A DNA stretch of 64,000 nt from Streptomyces paradoxus (GTDB lineage: Bacteria > Actinomycetota > Actinomycetes > Streptomycetales > Streptomycetaceae): assembly GCF_014202475.1 (NCBI RefSeq), contig NZ_JACHGV010000011.1, forward strand, positions 126,381-190,380. Reading direction: 5' to 3'. The notes under the pieces were generated by a model. The model was not told the origin of the DNA. It saw nothing but the letters and a program-made list of their open reading frames with translations, and ran no database searches. Positions 57,606 to 64,000 of the stretch are shown in pieces (positions within the stretch are counted from its first letter, which is position 1; every line of letters starts with the position of its first letter). Position numbers and translations under genes: made by a program.

Positions 57606-57842
57606 TCAGCCTCCGTCGAGGCGGGCGCGCAGCAGCCCCTTGCCCAGTTCGGCGCCCTTGCGGCTGTCCGCCTGGGCCTTGCGGAACAGGTCCGCGACCT
57701 CGGTGTCCTTGGCGCGTTCCGCGTCCTGGATGTAGCTCTCCAGGCGCAGAGCATTGTTCAGGCACGCCTCGACATACCAGATCAGGTTGTAGTCCTTGTC
57801 CTGCGTACCGGTCACACCGCCGGTTTCCGATTCGCTGCTCAT
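57606..57842 (-). CDS. 78-residue hypothetical protein
   Basis: The product is acidic at the front and then forms two helices (DYNLIWYVEACLNNALRLESYIQDAERAKDTEVADLFRKAQADSRKGAELGKGLLRARL). The pattern N-L-I-W-Y-x-E-x-x-L-x-N-A-x-R-L-E-x-Y-I is conserved-looking and recalls small actinobacterial helical proteins of unknown role; it may dimerise. AAGGAGG lies seven bases before the ATG, an excellent ribosome binding site. It is convergent with the P-loop kinase gene. Real gene, function unknown. Confidence 0.75.
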   Translation of the reverse strand: MSSESETGGVTGTQDKDYNLIWYVEACLNNALRLESYIQDAERAKDTEVADLFRKAQADSRKGAELGKGLLRARLDGG

Positions 57843-58173
57843 CCGGGCCTCCTTGTCGCGGAGCGGACCTCTTCAGGCGCCGGACGGGTACCCGTCCTCA
57901 CGTGGGACACACAGCCCGGCCCTGTCACCTGGAGTGACCACCGGGACACGGCCAAGCACACCGACCGGTCAAACCCGTACGCACCACCAACTCCCCACTC
58001 CTGTACGGCAATTCAGACCCTTACCTCGTAAGCCGACAGACGCCGGTCACTTTCGGAACGAAGTGGCGTGACACCGTGCGAGACCGGTCGATGACGGTGT
58101 GTACTGTGCTGCGGGTGGCTCGCCAGAGCACCTCGGACCCGACCCTGCCCGACTCCCTCCTGGAATCGACTCG
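57843..58173. promoter_or_regulatory. regulatory gap upstream of the conservon
   Basis: These 331 bases separate the divergent genes at 57842 and 58174 and hold no gene. They include an A/C-rich patch (about 57960-58010), an imperfect inverted repeat CACTTTCGG-AACGAAGTG at 58047-58064, and an unassigned promoter region before the cvnA start. No riboswitch or tRNA was seen. Confidence 0.4.
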
Positions 58174-59688
58174 ATGATCGAAGTACCGGACCTGGCTGTC
58201 GGCGCCCTCGCCCTCGGCACACTGTCCGCGTTCGCCCTCGGCGGCGGGCTGCTGCGCTCACGGCGGCAACTGGCCGCGCAGCGCGCGAAGACGGCTGCGC
58301 TGCGGGCTCAACTCGACGGGACATCGCGGACGTTCACTTCCGAGGTCGAGCATCTGGCGGCGCGGCGGGTGCCCGCCGCGGCCCGGCAGGCCGCACATCC
58401 CCACGTCACCGAGCCCGGCCCGCTGAACCCGCAGCTGGCCGGTTCACCGCTGGGCGCCGCCCTGGAACGGGTCTTGACGGGGCTGCACGCCGAACTGGCC
58501 GCGCAGCGCACCCGGATCGACGCGGCCGCACAGGCCGGGATGCGCGGGGCCACCCGGGAGATCCAGGCGGCGCTGTACCGGTTGCAGGACGCCCTGCGCG
58601 GACTGCAGCAGCGCTACGACGACCCGGAGCTGGCGCAGACCCTGTTCGAGCTGGACCACGAGAACGAGCAGTCGCTGCGGCGCGCCCAGATCGCCGCGGT
58701 GGTGTGCGGTGCCTGGGTGGGGCTCGCCCGGGAGGAATCCCATCTCGTCGACGCGGTGACGGGCGGTCAGGCCCGGCTCGCGGGCTACCGGCGCGTCCGG
58801 GTCAGCAATCACCTGGCGGCCGGTACGGCCCTGGTGTCCCACGCCGTCGAGCCGGTCGCCATCATCGTCGCCGAGCTCCTCGACAACGCGCTGCGGCACT
58901 CCGCGCCCGACACGGAGGTCGTGGTCAATCTGGAGGCGGTCCACCACGGGGTCTGCGTCACCGTGGACGACGCCGGCCTCGGCATGACGCAGGACGAGCG
59001 CGCCCGGGCCCAGCGGATGGTCGCCGGTTCGGACCCGATCCTGCTGACCGAGCTCGGCGATCCGCCGCGCATGGGGCTGGCGGCCGTCGGCCGGCTGACC
59101 CGGCAGTTCGATCTGAGCGTGGACCTGACCTCCCCGTCGCCGTACGGCGGAGTCCGGGCGGTGCTGCGGGTCGACCGTCATCTGCTGACGCGGATCGACC
59201 CCGAGGAACTGCCTCCGGCGGCCAGCGCCCCGCGTTCGACCCGGAGGGCCGTCCCGGCCACTCCACCGCCCGAACCCGAGGCCGGATCCGCCCCTGCCGT
59301 CGTCCCGCGCACGCCCGAGCCGCTTCCCACCGCCGCAGGCCACGACCACGGCTACGGCACGGAGCAGGACGCCGAAACCCCGGCCCCCGGCCACCACGGC
59401 CCGCGGGAGAGCGGCGGCCTCCCCCAGCGGCGCCGCCGCGGCCGCGCCCCGGCCTCGGCCGGCCCCGACGCGGCCGACGGCGTACCCCAGCGCCGCCCCC
59501 GCCGCCCCGAGGAGTCTGCCGCCGCCCTCGGTGCCCTCCAGTCGGGCACCGCGGCAGCACGGAGCGCTGCCGGGTCGAACACCGCGGCCGTCCCGGACGT
59601 ACCTGAGGGTGCCCCGGCCGCGACGACGGCCGACCCGGCGTCCGAGGACGCCGCCAGCAACCACGACGAAGGGGGAACGGCTCGATGA
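58174..59688 (+). CDS. cvnA: conservon sensor-like ATPase CvnA
   Basis: The 504-residue product is the first member of a conservon, a four-part actinobacterial system resembling eukaryotic GPCR signalling. It has one N-terminal membrane helix (about 8-28), a helical dimerisation part (30-190), and a HATPase_c domain (about 215-340) with ELLDNALRHSAPDTEVVV (N box) and DDAGLGMT (G1 box). The last 150 residues are disordered, Pro/Ala/Glu-rich. CvnA proteins are thought to bind ATP and control the following GTPase. The ATG at 58174 is chosen although GTG frames begin upstream. The stop overlaps cvnB (ATGA). Confidence 0.9.
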   Translation: MIEVPDLAVGALALGTLSAFALGGGLLRSRRQLAAQRAKTAALRAQLDGTSRTFTSEVEHLAARRVPAAARQAAHPHVTEPGPLNPQLAGSPLGAALERVLTGLHAELAAQRTRIDAAAQAGMRGATREIQAALYRLQDALRGLQQRYDDPELAQTLFELDHENEQSLRRAQIAAVVCGAWVGLAREESHLVDAVTGGQARLAGYRRVRVSNHLAAGTALVSHAVEPVAIIVAELLDNALRHSAPDTEVVVNLEAVHHGVCVTVDDAGLGMTQDERARAQRMVAGSDPILLTELGDPPRMGLAAVGRLTRQFDLSVDLTSPSPYGGVRAVLRVDRHLLTRIDPEELPPAASAPRSTRRAVPATPPPEPEAGSAPAVVPRTPEPLPTAAGHDHGYGTEQDAETPAPGHHGPRESGGLPQRRRRGRAPASAGPDAADGVPQRRPRRPEESAAALGALQSGTAAARSAAGSNTAAVPDVPEGAPAATTADPASEDAASNHDEGGTAR

Positions 59689-60107
59689 CCAGCCGCGAAG
59701 CGGGGGACACGGCATGGGTGCTCGAACCGGTCCTGGAGGTGCCGCACGTCGTGGCCGCCGTCCTGCTCACCCGGGACGGACTCGTCACCGGCTACACCGA
59801 CGCGCTGTCGCGGCCGTCGGCCGAGCGGGTCGCGGCGATCACCAGCACCGTGCAGGGCGCCTGCCGTACCGCGGCGGCGGCGTTCGCCGACACCGACCGG
59901 GCCGACATCCGGCAGGTCGTCATCGAGTCGGACCACGGATATGTGCTCATCGTGCCGACGGACCACGGCACCTGCGTCGCCGCGTACGGCGATCCCGAGG
60001 TACGGCTGGACCTGCTCGCCCACCGGGTGCACTCGCAGGTGGCGCGGCTGGGCGAGAAGGCCATGGCCGCCGGGCCCCGAGGTGCCGACGGCGACACGCC
60101 GGCATGA
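59685..60107 (+). CDS. cvnB: conservon roadblock/LC7 protein CvnB
   Basis: The 140-residue protein has the roadblock/LC7 fold: WVLEPVLEVPHVVAAVLLTRDGLVTGYTDALSRPSAERVAAITSTVQGACRTAAAAF and the later strand QVVIESDHGYVLIVPTDHGTCVAAYGD. In conservons CvnB is a GTPase-regulating partner, analogous to MglB, and connects CvnA to CvnD. The 4-bp overlap with cvnA and with cvnC (ATGA at 60104) shows strict coexpression. It has no signal peptide, so it works in the cytoplasm. Confidence 0.92.
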   Translation: MTSREAGDTAWVLEPVLEVPHVVAAVLLTRDGLVTGYTDALSRPSAERVAAITSTVQGACRTAAAAFADTDRADIRQVVIESDHGYVLIVPTDHGTCVAAYGDPEVRLDLLAHRVHSQVARLGEKAMAAGPRGADGDTPA

Positions 60108-60466
60108 CGGGCCGCCGAGGCGGCCGTCCCCTGGTTCCCGCGTACCTGTCGACCGGCGGGGTGGCGCGGCCCAGCCGTGCGCACCTGGAGCGGCTGTCCG
60201 TCCTCACCGGCAGCGGTGAGCCGGCCCCCGCGGAACTGCCCGCCGCACAGGCGGCCCTGCTGGAGGAGCTGGAGTACGGGTCGCTGACGGTCGTGGAGGC
60301 CGCCGCACTGTTGCGGCTGCCCGTCTCCGCGGTGCTCGTGCTGGCCGCCGACCTCCTCGACCGCGACCTGGTACTGGCCCGTGCGCCGATCCCGCCCGCC
60401 CGGCGCTTCGACCCCGACCTGCTGAAGAGAGTGGCCGATGGCCTCCGCGACCTCAAGCACCGTTGA
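60104..60466 (+). CDS. cvnC: conservon DUF742 protein CvnC
   Basis: The 120-residue DUF742 protein has RPLVPAYLSTGGVARPSRAHLERLSVLTGSGEP, and ELEYGSLTVVEAAALLRLPVSAVLVLAADLLDRDLVLARAPIPPARR followed by PDLLKRVADGLRDLKHR. The C-terminal half contains a winged-helix-like turn (EAAALLRLPVSAVLVLAADL). It is the third conservon gene, overlaps cvnB by 4 bp and overlaps cvnD by 29 bp, so it is translated together with both. The biochemical role of DUF742 proteins is not established. Confidence 0.92.
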   Translation: MTGRRGGRPLVPAYLSTGGVARPSRAHLERLSVLTGSGEPAPAELPAAQAALLEELEYGSLTVVEAAALLRLPVSAVLVLAADLLDRDLVLARAPIPPARRFDPDLLKRVADGLRDLKHR

Positions 60467-61067
60467 CACCCGCCCCGGCGATGCGGACGTCCATCTCCCC
60501 GACACCGCCCAGGACTTGGTGAAGATCCTGGTCACGGGGCCGTTCGGGGTGGGCAAGACCACCCTGATCCGCTCCGTCTCCGAGATCCGCCCGCTGCACA
60601 CGGAGGAACAGCTCACCGAGGCGTCCGCGCAGGTCGACGATCTCTCCGGCGTACGCGACAAGTCGACCACCACGGTCGCCATCGACTTCGGCCGGATCAG
60701 CCTGCCGGGCGGCGTCGTGCTCTACCTGTTCGGCACGCCCGGCCAGGAGCGGTTCCGGCCCTTGTGGGACGACATCGCCTACGGGGCGCTCGGCGCGCTC
60801 GTACTGGTCGACGCCCGCCGGATCGACGCCTCGTTCGACGTGCTGGGGCTGGTGGAGGAGACCGGACTGCCGTACGCGGTCGCCTTCAACACCTTCCCGG
60901 ACACGCCCCGCCACCACACGCCCGAGCAGTTGCGCGCCGCCCTGGACCTGGAGCCCACGACCCCGATGGTGACCTGCGACGCGCGGGAGGCGGACTCGTC
61001 GCTCGACGCCCTGCTCGCGCTGGTGCAGCACCTGATCGACCACAACCCTCCCCCGGAGTCACGGTGA
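60438..61067 (+). CDS. cvnD: conservon GTPase CvnD
   Basis: The 209-residue small GTPase has the P-loop VTGPFGVGKTTLIRSVSE (about 33-50), the DxxG region as LFGTPGQERFRPLWDDIAYGALG and the conservon-typical FNTFPDTPRHHTPEQLRAALDL in place of the NKxD motif of Ras. CvnD binds GTP and forms the effector end of the module. It starts within the 3' end of cvnC. The next gene starts on its stop (GTGA). GTPase activity in vivo and its effectors are not shown by sequence. Confidence 0.93.
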   Translation: MASATSSTVDTRPGDADVHLPDTAQDLVKILVTGPFGVGKTTLIRSVSEIRPLHTEEQLTEASAQVDDLSGVRDKSTTTVAIDFGRISLPGGVVLYLFGTPGQERFRPLWDDIAYGALGALVLVDARRIDASFDVLGLVEETGLPYAVAFNTFPDTPRHHTPEQLRAALDLEPTTPMVTCDAREADSSLDALLALVQHLIDHNPPPESR

Positions 61068-62302
61068 CCCACCCGTCCCCCGCCGAGCAGGCCTTCTCCG
61101 TTGCCGCGCCCGTCCGCCTGTGGGAGGACGGCTTCGCCCGCGATCCCCACCCCTACTACGCCGCCCTGCGCGCCCACGGCCCGGTCGGCTGGGCGGAACT
61201 GGCGCCCGGTGTCCCGGCGTACGTCGTCACCGGCCGGCGGGCGGCGCTGGAGCTGCTGCACGACACGGAGACGTTCTCGCACGATCCCCGGCCGTGGGAG
61301 GCGACCGTCCCGGACGACTCGCCCGTGCTGGGCATGATGCGCTGGCGGCCCAACACCCTGTTCGCCGACGGGGGCGCCCACCTGCGCTACCGCACCTCGC
61401 TCATCGACGCGTTCGACCTGGTGGAGCCGCACGATCTGCGGGCCCGGGTGCACCGGGCGGTGCACCTGCTGGTGAGCCGGATCGGGCCGCGGGGCGAGGC
61501 CGACCTGGTGGGCGAGTTCACCCGGCCGCTGATGGCGCTGGTGTTCAACAGCCTGTTCGGGCTGCCGGACAGCGCGAGCGACCGGCTGAACGCCGCGCTG
61601 GGCAAACTGATCGAGGGCGGCGCCCAGGCGGCCCAGGGCGAGGCCGAGTTCGGCGGGTACGTGCTGGAGCTGATCGCCGCCAAGACCGAGCGGCGCGGCG
61701 ACGACCTGCCGAGCTGGCTGCTGGACCACCCGGCGGGCCTGACCCCCGAGGAGGTCACCTGGCAGGTGTTCCTCACCCTCGGCGCCGGGCACGAGCCCAC
61801 GGCCAACCTGGTGTCCAACGCGCTGTCCCGGATCCTCGGCAACCCGGACTACTACTCGACGCTGACCAGCGGCGCCCGCCCGGTGACGGACGCGGTGCTG
61901 GAGGTCCTGCACCATGAGACGCCGCTCGCGAACTACGGCATCCACTACGCCCGTACGGCCGTCTCCTTCCACGGTGCGTGGATCAGGGCCGCGGTACCGG
62001 TGGTGATCTCCTACGGGGCGCTCGCCGAGGCGGCCGAGCGGGAGCGCGGGGCGCTGCCGCACCGGTCCGACGCCTCGCACCTGTCCTGGTCGGCGGGCCC
62101 GCACGCCTGCCCGGTCAAGCAGCACACCCTGCTCATCGCCACCGAGGCGATAGAACGGCTCACCCAGTGGCTGCCCGGCCTCGAACCCGTGCTGCCCCGC
62201 GAGCGCCTGACGTGGCGGCCCGGGCCGTTCCACCGCTCGCTGACGGCGCTGCCCGTCCGTTTCAGCCCCCGCTCCCCCGACCAGCCTGGAGGACGACCGT
62301 GA
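61064..62302 (+). CDS. cvnE: conservon cytochrome P450, CYP157-like, without ExxR
   Basis: The 412-residue P450-like protein follows cvnD with a 4-bp GTGA overlap. The I helix has LTLGAGHEPTANL. The K helix reads DAVLEVLHHETPL, so the otherwise invariant ExxR is E280-V-L-H283. The heme-ligand loop is WSAGPHACPVKQH with Cys349; the usual Phe and the Gly after Cys are replaced. The CYP157 family of actinobacteria is known to lack ExxR, so this is a family trait rather than a mutation. Whether it is a catalyst or a sensor-like heme protein in the conservon is unknown. Confidence 0.85.
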   Translation: MTHPSPAEQAFSVAAPVRLWEDGFARDPHPYYAALRAHGPVGWAELAPGVPAYVVTGRRAALELLHDTETFSHDPRPWEATVPDDSPVLGMMRWRPNTLFADGGAHLRYRTSLIDAFDLVEPHDLRARVHRAVHLLVSRIGPRGEADLVGEFTRPLMALVFNSLFGLPDSASDRLNAALGKLIEGGAQAAQGEAEFGGYVLELIAAKTERRGDDLPSWLLDHPAGLTPEEVTWQVFLTLGAGHEPTANLVSNALSRILGNPDYYSTLTSGARPVTDAVLEVLHHETPLANYGIHYARTAVSFHGAWIRAAVPVVISYGALAEAAERERGALPHRSDASHLSWSAGPHACPVKQHTLLIATEAIERLTQWLPGLEPVLPRERLTWRPGPFHRSLTALPVRFSPRSPDQPGGRP

Positions 62303-63519
62303 CCGACCGCATCGCTCTGGACCCGTTAGGCACCGACATCGCCGCCGAGAGCGCCCGGCTGCGCGCTCTCGGCCCGGTCGTACCCGTGGAGCTGCCCGGC
62401 GGCATCCCCGCCTGGGCGCCGACGCGGTACGACACGCTGAAGGAGCTCATCCTCGACCCGCGGGTCAGCAAGGACCCGCGGCTGCACTGGCGGCTCTGGC
62501 CCGAGATCGGCGAACACCCGTCCTGGGGCTGGATCCTGGGCTGGGTCGGCGTGGTCAACATGCTCTCCGCGTACGGCCCGGACCACACCCGGCTCCGCAA
62601 GCTGGTCGCGCCCAGCTTCACGCACCGGCGCACCGAGGCGATGCGGCCCCGGGTGGAGGCGATCACGGCGGAGCTGCTGGCCGCGCTGGAGGCGGCCGAC
62701 GGTGAGGTCGTCGACGTCAAGGCGGGGCTCGCTCATCCGCTGCCGATGCGGATGATCTGTGAACTGATGGGCGTGCCGGAGGAGTTGTGGGAGGACACCG
62801 GCCGGCTCATCGCGGCCCTCATGGACACCTCCGACCCGAGCCCGGAGTACGCGGCGTCCGTGCAGCGGCAGATCGGGACGGTGCTGCCCGCGCTGATCGC
62901 GCACCGGGCCGCCCATCCCGGGGACGACATGACGACGGAGCTGATCCGGGTCCGGGACGAGGACGGTGACCGGCTGAGCGAGGAGGAGCTGCTCTACACG
63001 CTCCTGCTGGTGATCGGCGCCGGTTTCGAGACCACGGTGAACCTGATAGGCAACGCGGTGGTCGCCCTGCTCCGCAGTCCGGGGCAGCTGGCGGCCGTGC
63101 GGGCCGGGGAGATCGGCTGGGACGCGGTCGTCGACGAGACGCTGCGCGCGCACCCGTCGATCGCGTCGCTGCCGCTGCGGTTCGCCGTCACCGACCTCGT
63201 CGCCGGAGGGGTGACGATCCCGGCCGGCGACGCCATCATCACGACGTACGCCGCCGCGGGGCTCGATCCCGAGCGCTACGGGCCGGACGCCGACCGGTTC
63301 GACGCCGCGCGCGGCGCCGACGACCACCTGGCGTTCGGGATCGGCGTGCACCGCTGCATCGGGGCGCCGCTGGCCCGGCTGGAGGCCCTGACCGCGCTGC
63401 CGGCGCTGTTCGAGCGGTTCCCCGGCCTGCGCCTGGCCGAAGGCGACGAGGGGCTGCGGCAGGTGCCGTCGTTCATCGCGTTCGGCTGGCAGGAGATCCC
63501 GGTGCGGCTGCGGGGCTGA
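62299..63519 (+). CDS. cvnF: conservon cytochrome P450, CYP154-like
   Basis: This 406-residue P450 overlaps the preceding gene (GTGA) and is preceded by CTGGAGGACGACC. All catalytic elements are standard: I helix LLVIGAGFETTVN, K helix VDETLRAHPSI (ExxR intact) and the heme loop FGIGVHRCIGAPLARLEA. CYP154 enzymes hydroxylate hydrophobic small molecules and are commonly paired with CYP157 in conservons. The redox partner is not encoded nearby. The two P450 genes end the operon, before the hairpin at 63563. Confidence 0.87.
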   Translation: MTDRIALDPLGTDIAAESARLRALGPVVPVELPGGIPAWAPTRYDTLKELILDPRVSKDPRLHWRLWPEIGEHPSWGWILGWVGVVNMLSAYGPDHTRLRKLVAPSFTHRRTEAMRPRVEAITAELLAALEAADGEVVDVKAGLAHPLPMRMICELMGVPEELWEDTGRLIAALMDTSDPSPEYAASVQRQIGTVLPALIAHRAAHPGDDMTTELIRVRDEDGDRLSEEELLYTLLLVIGAGFETTVNLIGNAVVALLRSPGQLAAVRAGEIGWDAVVDETLRAHPSIASLPLRFAVTDLVAGGVTIPAGDAIITTYAAAGLDPERYGPDADRFDAARGADDHLAFGIGVHRCIGAPLARLEALTALPALFERFPGLRLAEGDEGLRQVPSFIAFGWQEIPVRLRG

Positions 63520-63562
63520 CGCCGGCTGCGGACGCCGCCGCGCAGTGCAGCGCGCGGGAGCG

Positions 63563-63585
63563 CGACCGGTCCCCCGTTCCGGTCG
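63563..63585 (+). terminator. hairpin terminator after the conservon
   Basis: CGACCGG (63563-63569) pairs with CCGGTCG (63579-63585) around a nine-base loop, 44 bases past the stop of the CYP154 gene. It could also serve the convergent gene at 63751. Confidence 0.55.
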
Positions 63586-63750
63586 TGCCCCCGCGGGTGA
63601 GTTGAACTTACGTCCATGTCCGAGGGCTTGTGAACCGTGTCGGTGCCCGCTGCACGCTCAGCGGGGCTCACCCGTGCACAGCTGAGTCCGGATGGCCCGG
63701 TTTCGTCCCGTCCGGACCTGGCCAACCGGTTGTCCCGGCGGAGAACCTGC

Positions 63751-64000
63751 TCACGCGGGGCGCCGGAAATCCGGCAGTTCGAGGTCACCCACGGCCAGGT
63801 GGGCCAGCACCACCTCGTACAGGTCGGTGCCCCCGGCCAGGAGCTGGCGTTCCAGGACGGGTTCGGCGCTGCGGACGTGTTCGCGCACGGTCTGGGCGTG
63901 CACGCCCAGGGCCTGCGCGGCCCGCTCGGCGTTGCCGCCGGTGGCGATCCAGGTGCGCAGTGTCCGGCGCGGGTTCCTGGTGTCGGCGTCCAGCCGGCCC
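63751..64000 (-). CDS. PucR-type regulator, C-terminal part only
   Basis: The minus-strand frame runs off the window end and terminates at TGA 63751-63753. It encodes about 83 residues: NPRRTLRTWIATGGNAERAAQALGVHAQTVREHVRSAEPVLERQLLAGGTDLYEVVLAHLAV. This is the C-terminal PucR-type helix-turn-helix (G-G-N-x-x-x-A-A-x-x-L-x-V-H-x-x-T-V-R), here followed by the family's short closing tail. The sensory N-terminal part lies outside the window. It is convergent with the conservon. Confidence 0.8.
   Translation of the reverse strand, partial: GRLDADTRNPRRTLRTWIATGGNAERAAQALGVHAQTVREHVRSAEPVLERQLLAGGTDLYEVVLAHLAVGDLELPDFRRPA

Overview
This 64 kb window reads as chromosomal DNA of a Streptomyces species. 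The evidence is very high G+C with strong third-position G/C, many GTG and TTG starts, dense ATGA/GTGA gene overlaps, a complete conservon ending in a CYP157/CYP154 P450 pair, SpoIIE-type phosphatases with PAS and GAF domains, a Tat-exported GH46 chitosanase, an AA10 LPMO behind a CebR-type palindrome, and an LAxTG (class E sortase) surface protein. I found no rRNA, tRNA, CRISPR array, insertion sequence or prophage.

Layout. 1-8.5 kb: small alanine-rich membrane-anchored protein, lipoproteins, a TIGR01777-type epimerase divergent from a MhuD-like heme-degrading monooxygenase with a perfect palindrome between them, a DAGK-like lipid kinase, a VOC protein, a GNAT/BioF2-type protein and an AMIN-like secreted protein. 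8.6-15.3 kb: two paralogous PAS/GAF/SpoIIE phosphatases flank a GAF-ANTAR regulator, then an ankyrin protein. 15.4-20.3 kb: a decayed aldo/keto reductase, the chitosanase behind a CsnR-like operator, an EamA exporter and an MMPL transporter. 20.4-23.1 kb: an envelope/stress-type cassette (LEA-like helical proteins, holin-like protein, DUF3618, PRC-barrel/DUF2382). 23.2-29.7 kb: TSUP permease, DUF1996 surface protein, LPMO and an O-GlcNAcase-HAT-like GNAT (each with a CebR-like site), YihY/BrkB membrane protein and a flavodoxin-fold protein. 29.8-41.5 kb: a second holin/DUF3618 pair, SRPBCC protein, a 1440-residue P-type ATPase, a nucleotidyltransferase/BON/metallophosphoesterase operon, DoxX, hemerythrin and MFS genes, plus two gene remnants.

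41.7-51.5 kb is the most distinctive block: nine minus-strand genes, mostly overlapping by 4 bp, encoding a UXS-like epimerase, carbamoyltransferase, GT2, GmhB-like phosphatase, GT9 heptosyltransferase, two further glycosyltransferases, GmhA-like isomerase and a fused HldE-like kinase/nucleotidyltransferase. Together they look able to make a nucleotide-activated heptose and build it into a carbamoylated glycoconjugate, which is unexpected in a bacterium without LPS; the product cannot be read from sequence.

51.7-57.8 kb holds conserved hypotheticals, a fructosamine-kinase-like protein, a clade-type heme catalase and a P-loop kinase. 58.2-63.5 kb is the conservon cvnA-cvnB-cvnC-cvnD-P450-P450, whose first P450 lacks the ExxR motif. 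The window ends inside a PucR-type regulator. The first ~120 bases are almost pure G/C homopolymer runs and may be a contig-end artefact.
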